This document shows positions 17,564 to 25,164 of a stretch of DNA of 64,000 bases, piece after piece. The position numbers and the translations under genes are program-made. The stretch's first letter is position 1. Each line of letters starts with the position of its first letter. The notes beneath the pieces were generated by a model. It ran no database searches and was not told the DNA's origin. It was given only the letters and a program-made list of their open reading frames with translations. The stretch is from the NCBI GenBank assembly GCA_014653545.1, contig JACWEJ010000001.1:162014-226013 (forward strand). Reading direction: 5' to 3'. Origin of the DNA: Pelagibacterales bacterium SAG-MED41. GTDB lineage: Bacteria > Pseudomonadota > Alphaproteobacteria > Pelagibacterales > Pelagibacteraceae.

Positions 17564-18610
17564 TTATCTCGCAGGTGGTACGTAAAGAATTCCACCCTTA
17601 GTCCATAATTGATTAGGACCTCTATTAGGTAGAATACCTGTGTCAGCTATGTGTTTTTTATAGCTTTCACCATAGTTTCCAACTTGCTCAATAATTCTTA
17701 AGCTCCATTCGTTGTCTAAACCGAATGCTGCACCTAATTCTCCCTCAGAACCAACTAATCTCTTGATAGCTGGGTTTTCAGAATCTTTTAGGCTAGAAGC
17801 ATTAGATGAATTAATACCATACTCTTCTGCTTCGATCATAGTATTTAAAGACCATCTTACGATATCTTCCCATACTGCATCCCCTTGTCTTACAACAGGA
17901 CCTAATGGTTCTTTAGAGATCGTTTCAGGTAATACTTTGTGCTCGTCTGGGTTTGACATTTTTGTTCTTTGTGCCGCTAATCCAGATTTGTCAGTTGTGT
18001 AAGTATCACATCTTCCTGCATCATAAGCTTGTACTACTTCATCTGCTTTTTCGAAAGCAATTGGTTCGTAACTTATGTTTTTAGAATTAAAGAAGTCTCT
18101 CATGTTTAACTCGGTCGTCGTACCTGTGTTTGTACAAGCAGAAATACCGTTTTTGAAATCACTCACAGAATTAATTCCGGAATTTTTTCTTACCATGAAA
18201 CCTTGACCATCATAAAAGTTTACACCAACAAAAGTTAAACCAATGTCAGCATCTCTTGATAATGTCCAAGTTGTGTTACGTGCAAGCACATCTATTTCAC
18301 CTGATGTTAAAGCCGTAAATCTTTCTTTGGCACTTAACGGAGTGTATTTTACTTTGTCAGCATCACCTAATACGGCAGCTGCAACAGCTCTACATACATC
18401 CACGTCAATACCAGTCCAGTTTCCAGACGCATCAGCATTTGAAAAACCAGGTAGTCCTTGTGAAACACCACATTTCACAAAACCAGCTTTTTTAGTATTT
18501 TCTAAAGTTTTAGATTTTTTTGAACCTGCTCCTCCTCCACTTTGGCCGCAAGCGACTAAAAGTAAAGATGCAAACCCAACTAAAATCCAAGTCTTGATTG
18601 ATTTGATCAT
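17564..18610 (-). CDS. aapJ: General amino-acid ABC transporter substrate-binding lipoprotein (AapJ/YhdW type)
   Basis: From the ATG at 18610 the product is 348 residues. A lipoprotein signal (MIKSIKTWILVGFASLLLVACGQ) anchors it to the membrane. The SBP_bac_3 fold begins at GFVKCGVSQGLPGFSNADASGNWTGIDVDVCRAVAAA. AapJ-type markers include NTTWTLSRDADIGLTFVGVNFYDGQGF and the C-terminal LPNRGPNQLWTKGGILYVPP. The start is supported by a good ribosome site (AAAGAGGAT) about 10 nt upstream. A longer frame back to 18670 runs through the leader dyads and is rejected. Homologues in SAR11 (YhdW) are abundant periplasmic proteins. Confidence 0.94.
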   Translation of the reverse strand: MIKSIKTWILVGFASLLLVACGQSGGGAGSKKSKTLENTKKAGFVKCGVSQGLPGFSNADASGNWTGIDVDVCRAVAAAVLGDADKVKYTPLSAKERFTALTSGEIDVLARNTTWTLSRDADIGLTFVGVNFYDGQGFMVRKNSGINSVSDFKNGISACTNTGTTTELNMRDFFNSKNISYEPIAFEKADEVVQAYDAGRCDTYTTDKSGLAAQRTKMSNPDEHKVLPETISKEPLGPVVRQGDAVWEDIVRWSLNTMIEAEEYGINSSNASSLKDSENPAIKRLVGSEGELGAAFGLDNEWSLRIIEQVGNYGESYKKHIADTGILPNRGPNQLWTKGGILYVPPAR

Positions 18611-18636
18611 ATTAATGATATCCTCTTTAGTTTTAT

Positions 18637-18670
18637 TATTGTTAACAATATTTTCGAAACGAAGTTTCAA
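18637..18670 (-). promoter_or_regulatory. Dyad-rich leader of aapJ (candidate operator/promoter)
   Basis: A perfect 14-bp palindrome TATTGTTAACAATA lies at 18637-18650. A second inverted repeat GAAAC-GAA-GTTTC lies at 18656-18668. On the minus strand TTGAAA (18670-18665) could be a -35 element, with the first palindrome covering the -10 region. Two adjacent dyads directly upstream of the ribosome site suggest repressor or activator binding. The regulator is unknown. Confidence 0.45.
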
Positions 18671-18733
18671 AACATTTTTAGTATGATCTTTTTTATATTG
18701 AAATTCAATTATGCATTATTTGATAGTGAATAA

Positions 18734-18765
18734 ATGTAGATAAAGTTATAAAATTTTATCTACAT
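18734..18765 (-). terminator. Perfect 11-bp inverted repeat downstream of zapE
   Basis: ATGTAGATAAA and TTTATCTACAT are exact inverted copies around a 10-nt loop, 24 nt past the zapE stop. The stem is AT-rich and no clear T-run follows on the minus strand, so it may be an mRNA-end hairpin or an operator for aapJ rather than a classical terminator. Confidence 0.5.
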
Positions 18766-18788
18766 ATATAAAAACACAACTCAGATTA

Positions 18789-19826
18789 TCAAGTTTTTTT
18801 GGTCAGTTCTATTAACCTACTAATAGTTCTTTTAAAAGTTTGTACATGTTTTCTAGAGGATCCTAAATTATTTAGATCACTTTCTAATGATAGAGATAAA
18901 ATAATTTTTTTTTCATAGAGAATATCAATTAAGGTAATAAATCTTAGTTGTTGATTGGAATTATCATCGTTAAAAATAGGTATTTCTTCAATAAAAATGT
19001 GATCACTTATATTTGAAATATTGATATAATCTTCTGCACCTATATTTTTGTCACATAAATCACTAAATTTAAATCTTAAGATACCATCGTAAAAGTTACT
19101 AATTATAAAATCTCTTCCTTTAGTATTAATCTTCTTTATTTCTTTTTTTTTATCTCTAGTAAGTTCTCGAAAATTTTTATTAATCATAAATAACGTACTT
19201 TCATTAAGTGGAAAATATAATCTTTGTTCTTCATTAAAATCTTTTAAACGGTAATCATCTTTTAATGATAATTCTTTTTGAATCGAGTAATTTTTGATGA
19301 TCGATATAAATGGTAAGAATTGTTCCCGTTGTAAACCATCCTTATAAAGATCGCTTAATTTCGTATTAGTAGTGATTATAATCTTAATATTTTCAGAGAA
19401 AATAATTTCAAATAGTTTACCTAAGATCATTGCATCAACAATATTGGTCACTTGAAATTCATCTAAATAAATTAGTTCATATTGTTTTTTAAGATCTTTT
19501 ACGAAAGAACGTATCGAATTATCATCTTCTTTGTCATGTCTAAAGTCATGAAAATTGATCATGAACTCATTAAAATGTAATCTAAGTTTATTTATCTTTA
19601 ATTGATCATAAAAAAAATTAAGAATCATGGTTTTGCCTACACCCACATTTCCATGCAAATAAAAACAAAGCTTATCTTTGTTTTTAAAAAAATTATCAAA
19701 AAAAGTTTTTCTTGGATTTATAAATTTATACAATAAGTTAATAACTTCAATTTGATGTTTGTTATTTTCAAATGAGTTTTTTTTACAAAATTCTTTAAAT
19801 GAATTTTGTAATTTTATTTTGGACAT
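18789..19826 (-). CDS. zapE: AFG1/ZapE-family ATPase
   Basis: 345-residue P-loop ATPase. Walker A is LHGNVGVGKTMILNFFYD (about 53-70). The family-typical LHFNEFMINFHDFRH follows, and Walker B is LIYLDEFQVTNIVDAMILGKLF. FITLIDILYEKKIILSLS near the C-terminus is also family-like. In bacteria ZapE associates with FtsZ at the constricting septum; mitochondrial AFG1 acts in protein quality control. The function here is inferred from family. It is separated from the next minus-strand gene upstream by no gap (start at 19826, next stop at 19827). Confidence 0.9.
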   Translation of the reverse strand: MSKIKLQNSFKEFCKKNSFENNKHQIEVINLLYKFINPRKTFFDNFFKNKDKLCFYLHGNVGVGKTMILNFFYDQLKINKLRLHFNEFMINFHDFRHDKEDDNSIRSFVKDLKKQYELIYLDEFQVTNIVDAMILGKLFEIIFSENIKIIITTNTKLSDLYKDGLQREQFLPFISIIKNYSIQKELSLKDDYRLKDFNEEQRLYFPLNESTLFMINKNFRELTRDKKKEIKKINTKGRDFIISNFYDGILRFKFSDLCDKNIGAEDYINISNISDHIFIEEIPIFNDDNSNQQLRFITLIDILYEKKIILSLSLESDLNNLGSSRKHVQTFKRTISRLIELTKKT

Positions 19827-20894
19827 TTATTTGATGTTATCTAATACAGCTTTTGCACACTTAGAGGTATTGCTGCTACCTTGAAGATCTTTAGTCCTAT
19901 TTTCTTTAACTGACAAAGTTTTCTCTATTGAAGTCACAATTGTTTTAGCAGCTTCTTTTTCACCAAGATGATCTAACATTAATGCTCCTGACCATATTTG
20001 GCCAATTGGATTGGCAATCCCCTTTCCAGCAATATCTGGTGCAGAACCATGTACTGGTTCAAATAGAGACGGATATTTATTTTCTGGATTAATGTTCCCT
20101 GAAGGAGCTATACCTATTGTGCCCGTACAAGCAGGACCTAGATCAGATAAAATATCTCCAAACAAATTTGATGCCACAACTACGTCAAACCACTCCGGAG
20201 TTAAAACGAATCTTGCCGTTAAAATATCTATATGAAATTGATCTGTTTTGATTTCAGGATAATTTTTCTTAATCTTATTAAATCTTTCATCCCAAAAAGG
20301 CATTGTAATTGAAATACCATTTGATTTGGTTGCGTTAGTTACTTTTTTTCTACCTTTTAATTTAGCTAATTCAAAGGCATATTTTTGTACTCTATCGACA
20401 CCATGACTTGACATAATTGTTTCTTGAATAGCAATCTCTCTATCAGTGTCTTTATACATTCGTCCTCCAACCGAAGAATATTCTCCTTCTGTATTTTCTC
20501 TAACGATTAGCATGTCTATATCCCCTGGTTTCTTATTGGCTAAAGGAGAGGGAACACCGTCAAATAACTTTACTGGTCTTAAATTTATATATTGATCAAA
20601 TTCTCTTCTAAATTTTAATAAAGATCCCCATAAGCTAATATGATCTGGAACTTTATCTGGATCACCAACTGCACCAAAATAAATAGCGTCATGTGAACCA
20701 ATTTTATTTTTCCAATCATCTGGAAGCATTTTTCCATTTTTTTGATAGTAATCACATGATGCAAAATCAAACTCATCAAATTGAATATGAAATTGATGTT
20801 TCTTAGCTGTCTCTTTTAAAATTTTTAAACTTTCTGGAAGGACTTCCTTACCTATTCCGTCACCTGCTATTGATGCTATTTTATAACTTTTCAT
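19827..20894 (-). CDS. Tartrate/D-malate dehydrogenase-like beta-decarboxylating dehydrogenase
   Basis: 355-residue member of the isocitrate/isopropylmalate dehydrogenase family. It has IAGDGIGKEVLPE at the start, the active-site stretch LLKFRREFDQYINLRPVKLF, IVRENTEGEYSSVGGR and the C-terminal FEPVHGSAPDIAGKGIANPIG. LWGSLLKFRREFDQY and the length match tartrate dehydrogenase/D-malate dehydrogenase (TtuC/DmlA) better than LeuB. The exact substrate (tartrate, D-malate or 3-isopropylmalate) cannot be fixed. No leuCD partner is adjacent, which also argues against LeuB. Confidence 0.8.
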   Translation of the reverse strand: MKSYKIASIAGDGIGKEVLPESLKILKETAKKHQFHIQFDEFDFASCDYYQKNGKMLPDDWKNKIGSHDAIYFGAVGDPDKVPDHISLWGSLLKFRREFDQYINLRPVKLFDGVPSPLANKKPGDIDMLIVRENTEGEYSSVGGRMYKDTDREIAIQETIMSSHGVDRVQKYAFELAKLKGRKKVTNATKSNGISITMPFWDERFNKIKKNYPEIKTDQFHIDILTARFVLTPEWFDVVVASNLFGDILSDLGPACTGTIGIAPSGNINPENKYPSLFEPVHGSAPDIAGKGIANPIGQIWSGALMLDHLGEKEAAKTIVTSIEKTLSVKENRTKDLQGSSNTSKCAKAVLDNIK

Positions 20895-20895
20895 C

Positions 20896-21897
20896 TTATC
20901 TAATTTTTCTCTCCCAAATTATACAACTTTTTACGATTTTACTAAGATTGTCAAATTTTGGCCTCCATTTAACAAAGTTTTTCAATTTTTTATTAGAAGC
21001 AATAATTTTAATTAAATCGTCTTTTCTTCTTTTAGTAAAAATAATATTAACTTTTTTTGAAGATTGCTTCTTGAATTCTTTTGCTACCTCTAAAACTGAG
21101 ATCCCTTTATTATAACCGCAATTCAATATTTTTGAAATTTTTAGCTTATTAATTTTTTCTAAAATTAAATAATGAATTTGCGCTATATCAGAAACGTGTA
21201 TAAAATCTCTAATACATGATCCGTCCTTAGTTTTATAATCAGATCCGTAAATCTTTAATTTTGGCCTTTTTTTCATGATCTCACTTGAAAAATTCTTAAA
21301 TAAATGATCGCTTTTTTTATTTATTAAACCTATTTTTCCAGATGGGCTTGCGCCAGCAATATTAAAATATCTCAATATTCCGTAATTTATCTTATTTTTC
21401 TTTGCAAAATTTATAATCAAATTTTCTGCTTTTATTTTAGTTTTTCCATAAACACTTTTAGGTTTTATCATTGAATTTTCTGAAACTTTATATTGGCCTT
21501 CTTTATAAATTGCTGCAGTTGATGAAAAAATAAAATTTTTTACCGTAGAGTTTTTACATGCCTCCATTAATTTTTTCGTTCCTAAAACATTATTCTTATA
21601 ATATTTTTTTGGTTTTTTTTGCCCTTCACCAATAATTAAATGGGCTGCTAAATGTATAATCGAGTCAATTTTATATTTTTCAATTATTTTTTTTATTCCA
21701 TGCTTATTAGCAATATCTAATTTGAAGAATTTTGCTTTTTTATTGATTAATTTTTTATGACCCGTAGATAAATTGTCAACCAGGAATACTTTTTTATTTT
21801 TTTTTAAAAGTGTTTCTGTAACATGAGAGCCAATATATCCAGCGCCTCCTGTGATTAGAACATTTTTAACTATTTTATTGTTGGAATTATTGTTCAT
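20896..21897 (-). CDS. galE: UDP-glucose 4-epimerase
   Basis: 333-residue extended SDR. The Rossmann motif is VLITGGAGYIGSHVTETLL, then DNLSTG, and HLAAHLIIGEGQKKPKKYYKNNVLGT is present. The catalytic Ser lies in FSSTAAIY and the YxxxK motif is SVYGKTK. Also RYFNIAGASPSGKIG and RDFIHVSDIAQIH near the C-terminus. It interconverts UDP-glucose and UDP-galactose for envelope polysaccharide. Four bp downstream of its start codon (in sequence) lies the tRNA-Arg gene on the same strand, so its promoter may be shared with or overlap the tRNA region. Confidence 0.9.
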   Translation of the reverse strand: MNNNSNNKIVKNVLITGGAGYIGSHVTETLLKKNKKVFLVDNLSTGHKKLINKKAKFFKLDIANKHGIKKIIEKYKIDSIIHLAAHLIIGEGQKKPKKYYKNNVLGTKKLMEACKNSTVKNFIFSSTAAIYKEGQYKVSENSMIKPKSVYGKTKIKAENLIINFAKKNKINYGILRYFNIAGASPSGKIGLINKKSDHLFKNFSSEIMKKRPKLKIYGSDYKTKDGSCIRDFIHVSDIAQIHYLILEKINKLKISKILNCGYNKGISVLEVAKEFKKQSSKKVNIIFTKRRKDDLIKIIASNKKLKNFVKWRPKFDNLSKIVKSCIIWERKIR

Positions 21898-21901
21898 ATG
21901 T

Positions 21902-21978
21902 TGGCGCGCTCTGGAGGATTCGAACCTCCGACCCTCGGTTTAGAAAACCGATGCTCTATCCAGCTGAGCTAAGAGCGC
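21902..21978 (-). tRNA. tRNA-Arg (anticodon TCT)
   Basis: 77-nt cloverleaf on the minus strand. The acceptor stem starts GCGCTCT and ends AGAGCGC, the D-arm is GCTCAGCTGGATAGAGC, the anticodon loop around GGTTTTCTAAACC carries TCT, the T-arm is GGAGG-TTCGAAT-CCTCC, and discriminator G plus encoded CCA are present. It reads AGA/AGG arginine codons, the AGA codon being dominant in AT-rich genomes. Confidence 0.96.
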
Positions 21979-22005
21979 AACTTGCTTAATATATATTGAA
22001 TTATA

Positions 22006-22185
22006 TCATTTTTTATTAGCTGGTCTAAGATAATTTTCAGCTTGTTGAATTAATTCCTCAGTGTCTAATGGTATACTATCTTCTTTTGAAAGCTTTGTGT
22101 TTTAAACCACTTCTTGATCTTTATCTAATATTAAAACTTCTTTATCCTTTTTTCTATTTTCGCTTAGAAGGTCAATTTCTTCCAT
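22006..22185 (-). pseudogene. Short reading frame interrupted by one in-frame stop
   Basis: Reading the minus strand from ATG at 22185 gives 27 codons (MEEIDLLSENRKK... to DQEVV), a TAA, then 31 more codons in the same frame (NTKLSKEDS...LRPANKK) ending at a TGA at 22006-22008. Both halves look protein-like: charged, with TEELIQQAENYL helical in character. A single base change or a sequencing error would join them into a 59-residue protein. No ribosome site is obvious. It fills the interval between tRNA-Arg and the iron permease gene; not recognised. Confidence 0.35.
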
Positions 22186-22250
22186 TGTTTAAAAATATCA
22201 TTTAAATCTGTAGAATCTGCAATGATCCGTCAATAGTGTATTTTAATTGA

Positions 22251-22889
22251 TTAAGCTTTTAAAGCTTCTAAGCCTTCTTGAACTTCGTGAACACCTTCAA
22301 ATGCAAAGTAAACTGCAATTGCAAACAACATTATGCTAGAAACTCTAAAGAAAGTCCCTATAGGAATGATTCTCGTAATTTTTCCCATTCCAAAATAAAT
22401 AACGATCAACGCTACAAGTCCGCCTATACCACCAATAATTGCAGGTACTGTATTATAAACTCCTGTGCTGAATAATGCTGCGTAAAATAGAACTATCTCA
22501 AAACCTTCTCTCACAATTGCTAAAAATACTGTAAAAGATAACGCAAAAGTTTTTCCTGAAGTAATTGCTTCGTCTACTTTATTTTCTAGTTCTTTTTTTG
22601 CTGTATGACAGAAGAAAGCAACATAAGTTAACATTCCAGCTGCGATAAGCATCACACTACCTTCAAATAATTCTTCATGCGCTCCTGTTAAACCTACAAT
22701 CTGTTTAAATCCTACTGCGATCAATAAAGAGACTAATACGCCTGCCCCCATTCCCCAGAACACTGCTGGTCTTTTGTGTCTTGCTTTAACCTTGTCTAAA
22801 TACATAAAGACAAGCATAGCTATTAGCATTGCTTCAAAACCTTCTCTTAGAAGGATGATGAATGAGCTTATTAAAGGCGTTAGTTCCAT
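22251..22889 (-). CDS. FTR1-family iron permease
   Basis: 212-residue polytopic membrane protein with the two REGFE motifs (LLREGFEAMLIAMLVF near residue 16 and AIVREGFEIVLFYAAL in the middle) that bind iron in Ftr1/EfeU permeases. About seven membrane spans are visible. No EfeO/EfeB or multicopper oxidase partner gene is adjacent, so the iron species and oxidation partner are unknown. Two Fur-type boxes lie just upstream, implying induction under iron limitation. Confidence 0.9.
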   Translation of the reverse strand: MELTPLISSFIILLREGFEAMLIAMLVFMYLDKVKARHKRPAVFWGMGAGVLVSLLIAVGFKQIVGLTGAHEELFEGSVMLIAAGMLTYVAFFCHTAKKELENKVDEAITSGKTFALSFTVFLAIVREGFEIVLFYAALFSTGVYNTVPAIIGGIGGLVALIVIYFGMGKITRIIPIGTFFRVSSIMLFAIAVYFAFEGVHEVQEGLEALKA

Positions 22890-22908
22890 AACTAATAGCG
22901 CTTGTATT

Positions 22909-22927
22909 GATAATTATTCTCATTGTC
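22909..22927 (-). promoter_or_regulatory. Candidate Fur box 1 upstream of iron permease
   Basis: gataattattctcattgtc matches the classical 19-bp Fur consensus (GATAATGATAATCATTATC) at 15 of 19 positions, 20-38 bp upstream of the permease ATG (22889). Its position at the promoter fits iron repression. Which Fur-like protein acts is not known. Confidence 0.65.
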
Positions 22928-22936
22928 AATGAAATT

Positions 22937-22955
22937 GATAATGATTATCATTTGC
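22937..22955 (-). promoter_or_regulatory. Candidate Fur box 2 upstream of iron permease
   Basis: gataatgattatcatttgc matches the Fur consensus at 16 of 19 positions, including the symmetric core ATAATGATTATCAT. It starts 28 bp from box 1, consistent with tandem dimer binding. Confidence 0.75.
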
Positions 22956-23026
22956 GCAATTGACGCACCTAAAAGTGGTTATATCCTGCAAGTTGCATAC
23001 GATTAAGAAATAGGTTTTAATGAACA

Positions 23027-23242
23027 GTGCTTCAAATAAATCCAAAAAAATTCAAAGCAATAAAAAACAAAACTATTCCTAGTCCTCTACGACCTAAGTT
23101 TAGAAAAAAAGCTCAAGCTAATATTTACTTCCTTGCTCAAAGAAAAGTGAGCAGTGAAAAGAAAAGTAGATTATTAAAAAATATTAGATTATTTAGTGCA
23201 ATCTCTATTGTGTTAATTACCGGCTATTTTTTAACTAATTAA
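23027..23242 (+). CDS. Small basic protein with C-terminal membrane anchor, unknown
   Basis: 71 codons from a GTG at 23027. The N-terminal 50 residues are strongly basic (KKFKAIKNK...RPKFRKKAQANIYFLAQRKVSSEKKSRLLKN), followed by one hydrophobic segment (FSAISIVLITGYFL) and a short TN tail. It would be tail-anchored with the basic part inside. An ATG at 23021 opens only a 21-codon frame in another phase. It overlaps the hydratase gene convergently by 8 bp, like other real gene ends in this window. Not recognised; start and coding status are uncertain. Confidence 0.4.
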   Translation: MLQINPKKFKAIKNKTIPSPLRPKFRKKAQANIYFLAQRKVSSEKKSRLLKNIRLFSAISIVLITGYFLTN

Positions 23243-24008
23243 TCTTAGTTGAAACTGATCCAATTTTATTAATAACTCCTTTATAAATACCTTTACCTAA
23301 AATAGGTACAACACCGACAGAAGATCCAGTAAAAACATAAAAATCTTTATTAAGTTTAATTTTATCTATTTGTAATTTTCTAAGGACGAATCTTAAAGAG
23401 TTCATTGGGTCTATATAAACTGTGTTTGTGTTCCCATTAACAACTTGATTAATTTTTTTATTAGCAATGGCTGTTTTTAAATTTTTAACGTTTTGATTTG
23501 AAAATTTTTTCTTCGGACCTAAAATAAATTTTATATTTGCACCAAAGTCAGAACAAAGATCACCTAAACTTTTAATACCTTTCTTTTTCTGTCTATAACC
23601 AACAACTTCAATACAAGGTAAAATATACGTTATAAATTTTTTAATATTTTTTTTTGTCACTTTTGTTTTGGAATTAAAAAAATTTTTTTTAATCAAGTAA
23701 CAAACTTCTAATTCTATACCCATTGTAAATTTATTAATTTTTACCCCTTTTTTATTTTTTAATACATTATGCTTATAAACTGTCGCATAAAATGGTTCTT
23801 TCTCATTTAATTTTTTTAATACTGGAATACCAGTTCCAGCTGCTTTGAAACCGCTAATTGGTTTATTAATTTTACTTTCACATAATTTTCTAAATTTTTG
23901 AGCGTTAGAAATTTTTTTAGTGAATTTTTTGGGCAAGGGAGAAATAATTTTATTTTTTAAAAAAGCGTTGACAATTCTATCTGCATATTTATTTAAATTT
24001 TTATCCAT
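23235..24008 (-). CDS. 2-keto-4-pentenoate hydratase/FAH-superfamily protein
   Basis: 257 residues resembling the MhpD/DmpE/DmpH hydratase-decarboxylase family: ISGFKAAGTG near residue 50, the metal-site region MGIELEVCYLI, PCIEVVGYR, GDLCSDFGANIKFILG and the C-terminal FTGSSVGVVPILG. These enzymes act on 2-hydroxy-dienoates from aromatic meta-cleavage, but no dioxygenase or aldolase gene lies nearby. The true substrate may be another 2-keto acid. It lies 2 bp downstream of pfk on the same strand and is therefore likely co-transcribed with a glycolytic gene. Confidence 0.75.
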   Translation of the reverse strand: MDKNLNKYADRIVNAFLKNKIISPLPKKFTKKISNAQKFRKLCESKINKPISGFKAAGTGIPVLKKLNEKEPFYATVYKHNVLKNKKGVKINKFTMGIELEVCYLIKKNFFNSKTKVTKKNIKKFITYILPCIEVVGYRQKKKGIKSLGDLCSDFGANIKFILGPKKKFSNQNVKNLKTAIANKKINQVVNGNTNTVYIDPMNSLRFVLRKLQIDKIKLNKDFYVFTGSSVGVVPILGKGIYKGVINKIGSVSTKIN

Positions 24009-24010
24009 AA

Positions 24011-25099
24011 TTAAATGTCATCTCCAATATAAATATCTAAAGATAAAGCAGTTTCTACTAAAGAATCTTTTCTTTCAACATTTTTATATGTTCTAATACC
24101 CTCATCAATAGGCACATCTACGACTTTTCTATCTCTCCAAGCAACCATTCGGTCAAATCTTTCTTGGTTTAATAAATCTACGGCATAAACACCAAAAGCG
24201 CTTGCTAAAATTCTATCACTTGCAGTTGGTGGTGCACCTCTCTGAACATGTCCTAAAGATGTAACTCTACATTCGACATCTGTTTTTTTCATTAATTCTT
24301 GCGCTATATAATCGCCAATACCACCTAATCGTTTTTCTCCATCCATGTATTTGTGTAAAACTGTACTGCCATCTTCTTTTTTGACAGCTTCTGCAACAAT
24401 AATTAGAGAATGCTGTATGTCATATTTTTTCATTGAATTTAGTTTTTTTATAATTCCATCTATAGAATATTTTATTTCTGGAATTAAAATAATATCAGCG
24501 CCGCCTGCTATACCGGCATTTAAAGCTATATGACCTGCATCTCTTCCCATTACTTCTAAAATCATTGATCTTCTGTGGCTAGCAGCTGTTGATTGAAGAT
24601 TATCTAATGCTTGCGTTGCAACGTCTACAGCTGTGTGAAAACCAATGGAACTCTCAGTTGCTCCAACATCATTATCTATAGTTTTTGGAATAGCTACTAT
24701 TTTCATCTTACCAGCTTTAGCCAGTTTCTTTAAAATTTGCATACTACCGTCTCCACCAATAATAATGAGACCATCTAATTTCATTTGATGATAACCTTCG
24801 ATTATCTCTTTTGATCTATCTAGATATTTTCCATTTTTAATAGGAAATTTAAAAGGATTTCCCTTATTTGTTGATCCTAAAAAAGTACCTCCTTGTCTTA
24901 GAAGATATCCTCCGAAAGTTTTATGGTTTAATTCAACGGCTGCAACAGGTCTTTGCATGAAACCTGCTGTTCCATCTTTTATACCGAAAACATCCATATT
25001 ATATTTATTTTTTGCTCTATAGAAGATAGATCTAATTGCAGCATTAAGTCCTCCACAATCACCACCACTTGTTAAAATTCCAATTTTTTTATTAACCAT
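24011..25099 (-). CDS. pfkA: 6-phosphofructokinase (PfkA family; phosphoryl donor uncertain)
   Basis: 362 residues with GGDCGGLNAAIRSIFYRA at the N-terminus, the donor loop IIGGDGSMQIL, the catalytic PKTIDNDVGATESSIGFHTA and MEVMGRDAGHIAL-like EVMGRDAGHIA. GGDGS (Gly at the ATP-type position) is combined with Lys in PKTIDND, where classical ATP enzymes have Gly. This mixture is typical of the group whose members use either ATP or pyrophosphate, so the donor cannot be read off. The gene is divergent from pyk over a 65-bp gap, suggesting joint control. Confidence 0.88.
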   Translation of the reverse strand: MVNKKIGILTSGGDCGGLNAAIRSIFYRAKNKYNMDVFGIKDGTAGFMQRPVAAVELNHKTFGGYLLRQGGTFLGSTNKGNPFKFPIKNGKYLDRSKEIIEGYHQMKLDGLIIIGGDGSMQILKKLAKAGKMKIVAIPKTIDNDVGATESSIGFHTAVDVATQALDNLQSTAASHRRSMILEVMGRDAGHIALNAGIAGGADIILIPEIKYSIDGIIKKLNSMKKYDIQHSLIIVAEAVKKEDGSTVLHKYMDGEKRLGGIGDYIAQELMKKTDVECRVTSLGHVQRGAPPTASDRILASAFGVYAVDLLNQERFDRMVAWRDRKVVDVPIDEGIRTYKNVERKDSLVETALSLDIYIGDDI

Positions 25100-25164
25100 T
25101 AAATTTAAATTTTCTTTAATATTCTTTTTTGAGATAAGAAATGTTATAACATAAAAATTTCTTG

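Noticed and set aside
19827-20894. LeuB (3-isopropylmalate dehydrogenase)
   Set aside because: The LWGSLLKFRREFDQY region and absence of leuCD nearby fit tartrate/D-malate dehydrogenases better, though substrate remains unproven.
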